Below, piece after piece: positions 7,401 through 13,146 of a stretch of DNA of 13,895 nucleotides; position 1 is the stretch's first letter, and each line of letters begins with the position of its first letter. The notes beneath the pieces are model-generated. The model was not told the DNA's origin and made no database searches. It was given only the letters and a program-made list of their open reading frames with translations. Both the position numbers and the translations under genes were made by a program. This DNA comes from Candidatus Odinarchaeota archaeon. Lineage in GTDB: Archaea; Asgardarchaeota; JAGGXT01. The stretch is taken from assembly GCA_021162905.1 (NCBI GenBank), contig JAGGXT010000025.1, positions 1 to 13,895 of the forward strand, read 5' to 3'.

Positions 7401-9288
7401 TGGAAGCTACACACTCACTCTGAGTGCTGTTAATATACCAATTGGGAACTATACTCTTGTTACAATAGTAAATGACGCATATTATGGCATATACTTAAAT
7501 AGCTATAATATAACGGTAAAAGGGGAAATCGAAGCAGTAATATCTGTACCTGAGACTGTAATAAGAGGGGGACCACTGCTCGTAAATGTAACCTTAATAG
7601 ATCAGTATGGATTTCCAGTAATTAACGCTAATGTTACTGCGTCTATAGAAGGCGAAATTCACCATCCAGTAGAGGTTGTTAGAAACATGTATTTATTCTT
7701 AATAAACACAGAGAACTTAACAGTAGGTAGTCGTGATATTATAATAATGGCTAATCACAGTTTTGCGATAATGCAGTTGCAGATTCCATCGAGTATTAAT
7801 ATTATAGGAATTCCTCACATTGAAATAAAGGGTAGAGGAATTACAGAATCTCCAGTTATTCAAGGAGATTCGTTTTCCGTTAGATTAACATTGTATGATA
7901 ACTATCAGACACCTGTTGCTGGAGGAAGAATTACCGCATATTTCTTCGGCAGACCATACACGTTTACAGACATAGGAAATGGTACTTACATTGTAACAAT
8001 ATCTACTCAAGATATCCCTGGAGGAAACCACTCATTATTAATCGAAGTTACTCATGATTTCCTAGAAAAGAGCTTCTTCTCAGCTAATGTGACTATAATT
8101 GGTGTGCCAAATATTAATTTGCAAATCTCACCTGCAATCATTGTGCAACAGTCGATAATGAATGTAACAATAACTGCTACCGATATTTTTGGTTATCCAA
8201 TATCTGGTGCTAATGTTATAGTCTCTTTTGCTGGTAGGAACTTTGTTGCTGAGAACATTCATGATAATGTCTATATTGCTATGATTAATGTAGGGAATGT
8301 TCATCATGGCGAATATGAAATATCGGTGAGATTTACTGCTGCTTATCATCAAGAAATAGAAGTTTCAGAATATATTTTTGTATATCCTCAAATTCCAAAA
8401 CTTGATCTATCACCTAGGGCATTAATGTTGCTTCTCGGAATATCAATAGGTGCATCATTTGTTGGTTTAATAATTTATTACAATATTTCATCAAGGCTTG
8501 TTAGAAGCTTCTCGGTGGACGAGCAAGGAAAACTTATTATGAGCTTTAAACCACTTGACACGTTATACTATTTCTTTACAGCATTGCTTTTCATAACAAT
8601 AATCGCTGCTGCTAATTTATATCGCATGCGTCTCTATGAGGCATCTGTAGCAGCTCTTGGATTAGCATTGGTGGAGATACTTTTAGTTCATGGAATTTGG
8701 CTCTATAGGGATACAGCGTATACATTAATAAATGAGAAATTGCCAATCATTAGAACGCTTATAGGGCTTTGGCACCTAATTCTAGCACCGATAATAATTT
8801 TTGGAATCTTCATATGGGGTATCAACATTGAATGGTTCTCATTCTATCTACTGAAGGATGTCATAAATATAGGCGGACTGATACTACCGTCACTGTATGT
8901 TAGCTTAATGGGCACATATGTGACATCAATTATCGTCTTAACAATAAATATCTACCTCAATTCAAGAAGTCTTAAGAATCGCTTTAGCGAAATGAGAGCT
9001 GGTGGAACACCAGAAAAAGTGATTAACGAAGAGAAAGTAATACAGCTTGATAAAATGTCTGGCTCTATAAGAATAAAGTTCTTTGTATTCTTAGCAATAT
9101 TGGGTGCCAGCATAGTCACAACAGCAACGCCACTGTTACAATACTATCAACTAGGTGTTGTTGTGATATTGCCTCTCATATTTATAGTTGTTGTACCATA
9201 TGTAATTTCGAAGGTTCTAAAAGCCCTTGGATTCGCAAGACGAGTAATAAAGAAGATTACAGTAGTGTCACAGTCACAATCTCAATAA
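4402..9288 (+). CDS. Giant surface protein: two FG-GAP-like propellers, Ig-like repeats, seven-helix C-terminus
   Basis: This 1,628-residue protein is not one I can name. Numbering is from the ATG at 4402; a GTG at 4390 would add four residues before the signal segment. Residues 5-20 are a hydrophobic signal or anchor. Region 60-440 has recurring acidic blade loops (82-91, 134-143, 183-193, 232-241, 325-334, 374-383, e.g. NLDSDDYDEV), typical of calcium-binding FG-GAP/VCBS propeller blades. About 445-564 looks Ig-like. A second propeller follows, with loops at 579, 623, 673, 721, 822 and 869 (DIDSDGINEI is the clearest). About 943-1331 holds four Ig/macroglobulin-like repeats of roughly 95-100 residues ('V.QG.....V...D.fg.Pi..a.V.a...'). 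Then come seven hydrophobic helices: 1340-1360, 1387-1406, 1415-1433, 1452-1473, 1491-1516, 1559-1579 and 1583-1604. The tail is basic and ends SQSQSQ. About 34 N-x-S/T sequons lie in the ectodomain and essentially none in the helical part. Adhesion, surface structure or sensing are all possible. Confidence 0.85.
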   Translation: MKVKVALLSAIILILLIAPLAINSWLFTSIKTPSDSLFQGSVEKEEDHATPSIHTSQDEFENLTAIKIKYPYSYAFSYTTLGNFKDGAGLEIAGIKSEYGYVCFFDIATKTIFAINNDTKGDRFINGIAIATANLDSDDYDEVFYMNVSGYIFLIDNNATTLKMLKLQLSDKIGEVYRLIITDLNLDNYDDIVVYGRTYSEDFVAAINGASQSFLFNFTMSQYAIRGVTVGNFDNSLGLEVAIAYSNNTVTIYTPSLSLIRRANVLESIYSLYTISNSSWHYDALILLCLDVAGSIKIYNATTLTNMGYQANIGSCAPEIAVTGDFDADSSTEIAITTWTTGEAGLVIFDLNTNNITKAMILFNVPIIAINSGKITADDTDDLVVSSSEESYVFKGVRGQKANIAFLRKIDEPTYIHKVSIAQYDTGLMDVFIHTTKYLYIYRSDSKPPRVYDVRTYPIRPTVEDSFFYVSALVMDESEFSDPLLTYNFTSLDGTLIYTNMKKTMAPESHASNTYLAYFFDLSPGVYTFKIKVVDSYDNIAVFDNNGSMYSVTIYSKRIFKHKLQNDFIRSAHPIDVGEIDGQSFSEVAVALDENITIVWGNNSISAPITYANADYAQVYLEDIDGVSGDDIILYCYNTSISAYQIRVFSGSAFSLILKRTYSSEISKFAFGDIDSDGINEIILVENINSTTNRLIAIDTSTNTTIIEYYVPQVFCLGVYNVTLDSYMDIAILTVGQNGLSFNLTVFAGENNLKQLYSYNSSVDYAIYEAYLFMDTFVTSDYAQFVIAIGAGTGLVYIINATNGVYISGSTLTYLTGLAVVDCNYDSLKELSFLLYDNTLMVVDIARNMTLLTKKTLLPSSPLAVFWTNFDEDSYEDLVYVLPDSIAIYSLINDRYEIVPFPFRVIVASAVGDFFELPSNDICILSEDSVLEKYININMFYRANVSVTISSSTVVQGGSIDVKVYVENVFNDPITESDITAFLIFNDTILQSSSFTSHKNGSYTLTLSAVNIPIGNYTLVTIVNDAYYGIYLNSYNITVKGEIEAVISVPETVIRGGPLLVNVTLIDQYGFPVINANVTASIEGEIHHPVEVVRNMYLFLINTENLTVGSRDIIIMANHSFAIMQLQIPSSINIIGIPHIEIKGRGITESPVIQGDSFSVRLTLYDNYQTPVAGGRITAYFFGRPYTFTDIGNGTYIVTISTQDIPGGNHSLLIEVTHDFLEKSFFSANVTIIGVPNINLQISPAIIVQQSIMNVTITATDIFGYPISGANVIVSFAGRNFVAENIHDNVYIAMINVGNVHHGEYEISVRFTAAYHQEIEVSEYIFVYPQIPKLDLSPRALMLLLGISIGASFVGLIIYYNISSRLVRSFSVDEQGKLIMSFKPLDTLYYFFTALLFITIIAAANLYRMRLYEASVAALGLALVEILLVHGIWLYRDTAYTLINEKLPIIRTLIGLWHLILAPIIIFGIFIWGINIEWFSFYLLKDVINIGGLILPSLYVSLMGTYVTSIIVLTINIYLNSRSLKNRFSEMRAGGTPEKVINEEKVIQLDKMSGSIRIKFFVFLAILGASIVTTATPLLQYYQLGVVVILPLIFIVVVPYVISKVLKALGFARRVIKKITVVSQSQSQ

Positions 9289-9290
9289 TC

Positions 9291-9303
9291 TTTTTTTATT
9301 TTT
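9291..9303 (+). terminator. T-rich terminator after the giant gene
   Basis: TTTTTTTATTTTT starts 3 nt after the TAA stop, with no hairpin. It separates the giant gene from the tldD promoter. Confidence 0.55.
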
Positions 9304-9327
9304 GCAATTTCTGGTTAATTGTTGCAA
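9302..9327. repeat. Two TTGCAA palindromes 20 bp apart upstream of tldD
   Basis: TTGCAA occurs at 9302-9307 and 9322-9327. Each is a perfect 6-bp palindrome, and they are spaced 20 bp centre to centre, close to two helical turns. They lie just upstream of the tldD TATA box, where an archaeal activator or repressor could bind. The site is short and chance occurrence is plausible. Confidence 0.25.
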
Positions 9328-9336
9328 TGACAACTT

Positions 9337-9346
9337 TATTATATAT
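9337..9346 (+). promoter_or_regulatory. TATA box of the tldD-tldE operon
   Basis: TATTATATAT predicts transcription start around 9366-9370, giving a leader of some 16-20 nt that includes the AGGAGG ribosome-binding site. This supports initiation at the ATG at 9386 and not at any upstream codon. Confidence 0.55.
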
Positions 9347-9373
9347 CTACAATCTCTATTGTACATTAGGCCG

Positions 9374-9379
9374 AGGAGG
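9374..9379 (+). promoter_or_regulatory. Strong ribosome-binding site of tldD
   Basis: AGGAGG is a full match to the anti-Shine-Dalgarno sequence and ends 6 nt before the ATG at 9386. It decides that start over the in-frame ATG at 9302, which sits in the upstream T-tract before the TATA box. Confidence 0.8.
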
Positions 9380-9385
9380 ATTATT

Positions 9386-10774
9386 ATGATTGATCTGTCA
9401 AGAATAGTTGAATATCTCAACAAATTAAATGTCGACTTTGGAGACGTTCGATTTGAAAATAGACTTTTTTTGGAGATAAGAGTCGTTAATGGAAACATCA
9501 GAAGCATTTCTAAGAGTTTTCAAAGTGGAATTAGTATCAGAGCTTTGGTAAAAGGTGCCTGGGGTTATTCTTCAACAACTAATCTTTCATGGGAAAATAT
9601 AAAATCGAAAGCAGAGGAAGCCTATAGACTTGCGAAGGTAGCTTCTGAGAAGCAAAAACGTACAACCAAAATTGAACTTGATATAAAACCAATTGTTAAA
9701 CGCTTGAAACCAAATATAAAGAAAAATCCGGCTGACGTATCAATGGAGGATAAATTGAGTCTCCTCTTTGACCTTGATGACATTCAAAGAAAGTTCGATT
9801 CAAGAATTGTTAATAGCAATACGGTATACCGAGAATCTGTAGTGGAAAACAAGTTTGCTAACACTATTGGAAGCGACATAGAATGGACTGAGGTCAGAGT
9901 GTCTCTTATGATCGCATCATTTGCCCGTGAAGAAGGGAAACTCCAATATTCCTATGATACGGAATCAGGAACAAAAGGATATGAGCTTATAGAGTCTATT
10001 GATCTCTCTGAATTTGGCTCAAAAGTACCAAAAGAGGCTATAGATTTATTATCTGCTGACAAACCACCATCTGGTGTTCTTACCGTTATTGCAGATCCAA
10101 GTATAGCTGGGCTTCTTGCACATGAAGTGATGGGACATGCTTCAGAGGCGGATGAGGTTGTTAAACGCAGAAGTTTCCTAACAGATATGGTCGGCAAACA
10201 AGTTGCTAGCGAATTAATTACTATGGTGGATGATGGAACAATAGAAGGAGCCTATGGAAGCATACCTTTCGATAGTGAAGGGACTCCCTCCGAAAGAACA
10301 GTTATAATTGAAAATGGCATATATAAGGGATATATGCATAGTCTTGAAACAGCAGCAATACTTGGAGCTAAGCCTACTGGAAATGGCCGTGCTCAAGATT
10401 TTAACCGAAGAGTTTGGGTTCGCATGAGAAATACCTTTTTCGAGGCTGGTGATTGGAGCTTAGATGAGGTGATTGAAGATACAAAAAGTGGATTGCTGGC
10501 CTTAAAAGCTGTTAGCGGTATGGAAGACCCTACTGGTGGAGGATTTGAAGCGAGAGCGCTGATGGGATATATAATCGAAAATGGTGAGAAGAAGAATCTT
10601 GTTAGGGCTTTAACACTTACTGGCAAGGCTCTGGAAATATTAAAAACAGTGGACGCTGTAAGCAAGGACTTCAAACTGGATGGAGGATTTTGTGGCAAGG
10701 GAGAAGAGGATTGGGTTCCTGTAACCACAGGCGGTGCTTATATTAGAGCGAGAATTATTGTAGGAGGCGGATAG
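9386..10774 (+). CDS. tldD: TldD, catalytic subunit of the TldD/TldE metalloprotease
   Basis: The 462-residue protein is a TldD-type zinc metalloprotease. It carries the HExxxH motif H246-E-V-M-G-H250 followed by E253 (HEVMGHASEADEV), matching the E. coli TldD 'HEAVGHGLEGD' context. C436 in GFCGKGEEDWVPVTTGG corresponds to the conserved C-terminal cysteine that completes the zinc site in TldD. In E. coli the TldD/TldE heterodimer cleaves unfolded peptides, processes microcin B17 and degrades the antitoxin CcdA. The archaeal substrates are not known to me, and a general peptide-clearing role is inference. Start chosen from AGGAGG 6 nt upstream and the TATA spacing. It is the first gene of a two-gene operon; tldE starts one base after its stop codon, so translation is probably coupled. 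No RiPP precursor or modification gene lies nearby, which argues against a dedicated peptide-natural-product role. Confidence 0.95.
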   Translation: MIDLSRIVEYLNKLNVDFGDVRFENRLFLEIRVVNGNIRSISKSFQSGISIRALVKGAWGYSSTTNLSWENIKSKAEEAYRLAKVASEKQKRTTKIELDIKPIVKRLKPNIKKNPADVSMEDKLSLLFDLDDIQRKFDSRIVNSNTVYRESVVENKFANTIGSDIEWTEVRVSLMIASFAREEGKLQYSYDTESGTKGYELIESIDLSEFGSKVPKEAIDLLSADKPPSGVLTVIADPSIAGLLAHEVMGHASEADEVVKRRSFLTDMVGKQVASELITMVDDGTIEGAYGSIPFDSEGTPSERTVIIENGIYKGYMHSLETAAILGAKPTGNGRAQDFNRRVWVRMRNTFFEAGDWSLDEVIEDTKSGLLALKAVSGMEDPTGGGFEARALMGYIIENGEKKNLVRALTLTGKALEILKTVDAVSKDFKLDGGFCGKGEEDWVPVTTGGAYIRARIIVGGG

Positions 10775-10775
10775 C

Positions 10776-12134
10776 ATGAGTGACATATGGGAAATTGAAA
10801 GTATAAATGATAAGGCTTTGAAAATCGGATTAAAGGAAGGAGTTTCTCAAATTGAAGTATTTTCCATTAATGGACATATGCGAAATGTGTATGTTGAAAA
10901 CAGTGAGATTCATTTGGCAACCGATAATTCATGGATAGGTCTGGGTGTAAAGGCTATTATTGGAAAAAGAGTAGGCTTTATCTCTGGGATAGTATCAAAA
11001 AATGAAGATATAGAGCGGGTAGTAAAAGAAAGTGTTTCACTTGCAAAAATTAGTCCTGAGGATAAAGATTTCAAAAGTTTACCTTCACCAGCAAAAGTGC
11101 AAGGAATAAAAGATATTGGATATGATGAGAATATTGTTAGTACTTCCATGGATTATTTTATAAAATTTGCAAAAAATGTTGTAAGCGCTGCTGAACATGA
11201 TGATGTAAAAGTTATGAATGGTCTTGTAAGAGTAAATAACTATACACTTTGCATATCAAATTCTCTGGGGATTAACCTAAGTAGAAGAGGGACATTCATA
11301 TTTATACATTTCCTAGCTAAAAAAGAGATAGCTGAAGGTGTTGAGAAGGCGTATTCTGCGACACTTAAAAATTTGGATCCTTCTAAAATTGGAGAAGAAC
11401 TGCACAGAAAAACCGTTATATCGGCTAAAGCAAGAGCGTTCAAAGGAGCCGAAAAAGTAACAACAATAATTAAACCATTAGAGTTAGAAGCACTAATAAA
11501 CAGTACTGTTAGCTCAGCTGCTAGCGGTGAAAACATAAATAAGAAGAGAAGCGTCTGGCTTAATAAAATAGGTGAAAATGTAGCTTCAGAAATGTTGACA
11601 ATTATTGATAATCCTTTCCTACCAGAAGGTCCTAGAAGCAGTCTATTTGATGATGAGGGGGTTCCAACAAAGAAAAAAGCGATAATTGAAAAAGGAGTTT
11701 TGAAATTGTATCTTTTCGACTCATATAACGCATACATAGCAAATGTCGAACCTACAGGAAATGGCTTTAGAATTGGTACAAGAACCATAGAAACGGCACA
11801 TCAGAATCCAACATATTGTAGACCTTCTAACTTGGAAATATTACCAACCAGTAAAACTTTGGATGATCTAATAAGTGAAATAAAATTTGGCGTTCTTATT
11901 GAAAAATTTGCTGCGCCAATGGCTGACCCATATACTGGTAATTTCGGACTTGAGGTTAGAAGTGCTATTCTAATAGAGAATGGAGAACTTACACAACCAA
12001 TTAGGCACGCTCTACTAACGGGTAACTTTTATGAGGGTCTAAAGAATATATCAGGAATAGCAAATGATTCTCGTCTTATAGAGAACGTCAAGACTCCATC
12101 CATTCGCTTTGAAGGTTTTCAACTATTAGGATAA
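10776..12134 (+). CDS. tldE: TldE (PmbA), partner subunit of the TldD/TldE protease
   Basis: The 452-residue protein is homologous to TldD but has no HExxxH motif, as expected for TldE. It keeps the family's central signature NPFLPEGPRSSLFDDEGVP (279-297) and GVLKLYLFDSYNA (307-319). PTGNG (326-330) and DPYTGNFGLEVRSAILIENGE (384-404, read in two halves) parallel TldD's GMEDPTGGGFEARA and IENGE. In known complexes TldE caps the TldD active site and is needed for activity, although it has no zinc. The start is fixed by GGAGG (10763-10767) 8 nt upstream, inside the 3' end of tldD. The gene ends in GFQLLG, close to the usual family end, so it is complete despite abutting a decayed toxin gene on the opposite strand. 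Confidence 0.93.
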   Translation: MSDIWEIESINDKALKIGLKEGVSQIEVFSINGHMRNVYVENSEIHLATDNSWIGLGVKAIIGKRVGFISGIVSKNEDIERVVKESVSLAKISPEDKDFKSLPSPAKVQGIKDIGYDENIVSTSMDYFIKFAKNVVSAAEHDDVKVMNGLVRVNNYTLCISNSLGINLSRRGTFIFIHFLAKKEIAEGVEKAYSATLKNLDPSKIGEELHRKTVISAKARAFKGAEKVTTIIKPLELEALINSTVSSAASGENINKKRSVWLNKIGENVASEMLTIIDNPFLPEGPRSSLFDDEGVPTKKKAIIEKGVLKLYLFDSYNAYIANVEPTGNGFRIGTRTIETAHQNPTYCRPSNLEILPTSKTLDDLISEIKFGVLIEKFAAPMADPYTGNFGLEVRSAILIENGELTQPIRHALLTGNFYEGLKNISGIANDSRLIENVKTPSIRFEGFQLLG

Positions 12135-12239
12135 AAATTCTTTTATTTTACCTAGTTCATTTAAAAAACACTTACATGTTTGTGATTGATATTCGATATA
12201 GCTTAAGTGCATAAAAGCACTAATATCTATGAAAATCAT
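12123..12239 (-). pseudogene. vapC: Truncated VapC (PIN-domain) toxin remnant
   Basis: One base after the vapB stop on the same strand, an ATG at 12239-12237 opens a 38-codon frame ending TAA TAG. It begins MIFIDISAFMHLSYIEY and continues with CFLNELGKIKEFL. This matches the first strand and helices of archaeal VapC toxins ('MIFIDTSAFlAL...D..h..A..fL.eL'), including the first catalytic aspartate (D5). VapC normally has about 130 residues and three or four acidic residues; everything after the first is missing. The frame stops 12 bases inside the 3' end of tldE, so the rest was probably deleted when tldE came to lie beside it. The order vapB-vapC with near-zero spacing is the standard operon layout, which supports the reading. 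A ribonuclease activity is not possible from this stub. Recognition is by motif, not by a search. Confidence 0.7.
12137..12149 (+). terminator. T-rich terminator of the tldD-tldE operon
   Basis: ATTCTTTTATTTT begins two bases after the tldE stop. On the other strand the same bases are codons of the vapC remnant. Confidence 0.4.
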
Positions 12240-12240
12240 T

Positions 12241-12468
12241 TCACTCACCATAAAGTACTCTATCATGTTTCTCAGAGATTTTTTCGATCTTCTTATCATC
12301 TACTAAAGGAGGTTCAGTAAAAATAGGATCATTAGGATTGACCTCTTCTTCGATAAGCTTCCTAATGGCTTCTCTGACTAGCTCCCTTATACTCTTTTTC
12401 CTTTTCTTAGAGAGTTGCTTTAGTAATTGATATTCTATTTCATTTAATGAAGTTTGAACGATTTTCAA
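12241..12468 (-). CDS. vapB: VapB-like ribbon-helix-helix antitoxin, now without an intact toxin
   Basis: The 75-residue protein has the layout of an archaeal VapB. Residues 1-45 form a ribbon-helix-helix DNA-binding unit: KIVQTSL strand, NEIEYQLLKQLSKKRK helix, SIRELVREAIRKLIEEE helix. The tail PPLVDDKKIEKISEKHDRVLYGE (53-75, in two halves) resembles the toxin-wrapping end common to VapB proteins ('D.d...YlYge'). Such proteins bind their own promoter and neutralise the VapC RNase. Translation appears to start at TTG (12468-12466), with GGTG seven bases upstream and a TATA box about 22 nt before the expected transcription start; no in-frame ATG is available. The cognate vapC directly downstream is cut short, so this antitoxin is an orphan. 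It may be in decay, retained as a repressor, or neutralise another toxin in the cell. It converges with tldE. Confidence 0.8.
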   Translation of the reverse strand: MKIVQTSLNEIEYQLLKQLSKKRKKSIRELVREAIRKLIEEEVNPNDPIFTEPPLVDDKKIEKISEKHDRVLYGE

Positions 12469-12510
12469 ATCAGTACACCATTTTTCTTTTTCATCTTAAT
12501 GATTTATTGT

Positions 12511-12519
12511 TATATATTG
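12511..12519 (-). promoter_or_regulatory. Candidate TATA box of vapB
   Basis: The minus strand reads CAATATATA, predicting a transcript start near 12490 and a leader of about 22 nt before the TTG start. The same bases are A/T-only in both directions and could also serve the plus-strand gene at 12591. Confidence 0.4.
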
Positions 12520-12590
12520 CATGTTATTCTTTTTCACTCCCCTTAATTTTTTATCTTTTTGCTAATAATATAAGAAATGAAGGTAAATAA

Positions 12591-13076
12591 ATGATGATGA
12601 CAATAAAAGATGCGTTTAAACATATATGCATCCATAGCTCAAGCATAGAGTTCTTTCCATCAGAAGACAACATAAAACATGTGAGAGCCGAATTTGCTTA
12701 TTTTAGCATCGACGTAATTGAATATTTTATGGGTAACAAAGAAATGACCGTTAATGCATTAAAATTTACTGAGCAGTATTTTAAGAAAGAACTAAAAGTA
12801 ATACTCAGAAAAAGGAGGGATATTAAGAAGGAATATCCTCCTATTGAAAAGTTAAGAGAATCCGTGCTAATTGAAACCGATAATGAACGTATAAAAAGCA
12901 GCTTCTACGATGATTACTTTCTTCTTTATGTAGTTGTTAAGATAAAAAACTTAAATAGAATCTCTGTACTATGTCGTGATAATAAGATAGCAGTAGAAAT
13001 AATTTGCGAGAAATTACCTGAGAACATCATAAATTCATTTGAAGCAACTAGAGTTATATGTCAAAAGCTAATTTAA
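12591..13076 (+). CDS. Hypothetical cytoplasmic protein, 161 residues
   Basis: I do not recognise a family. The protein has no signal peptide or membrane segment. It reads as alpha/beta: a largely helical first half (residues 30-90) with a very basic stretch KKELKVILRKRRDIKK (65-80), then strands LLYVVVKIKN (111-120), RISVLCRD (123-130) and IAVEIICEKL (133-142). Cysteines are at 13, 128, 139 and 156, not arranged as a metal motif. The basic stretch could contact nucleic acid, but this is only a charge argument. Three consecutive ATG codons open the frame. AGGT (12581-12584) lies 6 nt before the first, and ATAATATAA around 12565-12573 would alternatively give a leaderless start at the same codons. 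It is divergent from vapB and upstream of the Bax-inhibitor-like gene, with a T-rich tract after it. Codon usage looks like that of its neighbours. Confidence 0.65.
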   Translation: MMMTIKDAFKHICIHSSSIEFFPSEDNIKHVRAEFAYFSIDVIEYFMGNKEMTVNALKFTEQYFKKELKVILRKRRDIKKEYPPIEKLRESVLIETDNERIKSSFYDDYFLLYVVVKIKNLNRISVLCRDNKIAVEIICEKLPENIINSFEATRVICQKLI

Positions 13077-13090
13077 TACCCTATAATCAT

Positions 13091-13100
13091 ATTTTTCTTT
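13091..13100 (+). terminator. T-rich tract after the 12591 gene
   Basis: ATTTTTCTTT starts 14 nt after the stop, without a stem. It is weak but placed like the other T-tract ends in this window. Confidence 0.35.
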
Positions 13101-13137
13101 AAAAACCTTAAAAAAGTATTCTGAGATAATATATTTT

Positions 13138-13143
13138 GGTGAT
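13138..13143 (+). promoter_or_regulatory. Ribosome-binding site of the Bax-inhibitor-like gene
   Basis: GGTGAT ends 3 nt before the ATG at 13147 (5 nt if only GGTG pairs). It is the same core as at the VTT gene and supports this start. Confidence 0.55.
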
Positions 13144-13146
13144 TGC

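Noticed and set aside
4402..9288. Integrin-like eukaryotic homolog
   Set aside because: FG-GAP-like loops and Ig repeats recall integrin alpha, but the seven-helix end and the arrangement of two propellers differ; the loops are a widespread prokaryotic surface motif.
9302..9385. 28-residue N-terminal extension of TldD from an upstream in-frame ATG
   Set aside because: It lies before the TATA box and the AGGAGG site, has no family similarity, and the ATG at 9386 is ideally placed.
10393..10728. 111-codon open frame antisense to tldD
   Set aside because: Shadow of the conserved tldD C-terminal region, with no independent support.
11240..11788. Long open frame (182 codons) antisense to tldE
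   Set aside because: Its composition is that expected from the opposite strand of a real gene, it has no ribosome-binding site or family motif, and tldE is certain.
9386..12134. RiPP biosynthesis cluster built around tldD-tldE
   Set aside because: I looked for a precursor peptide or modification enzyme in the flanking gaps and found none; the pair is also a common household operon in archaea.
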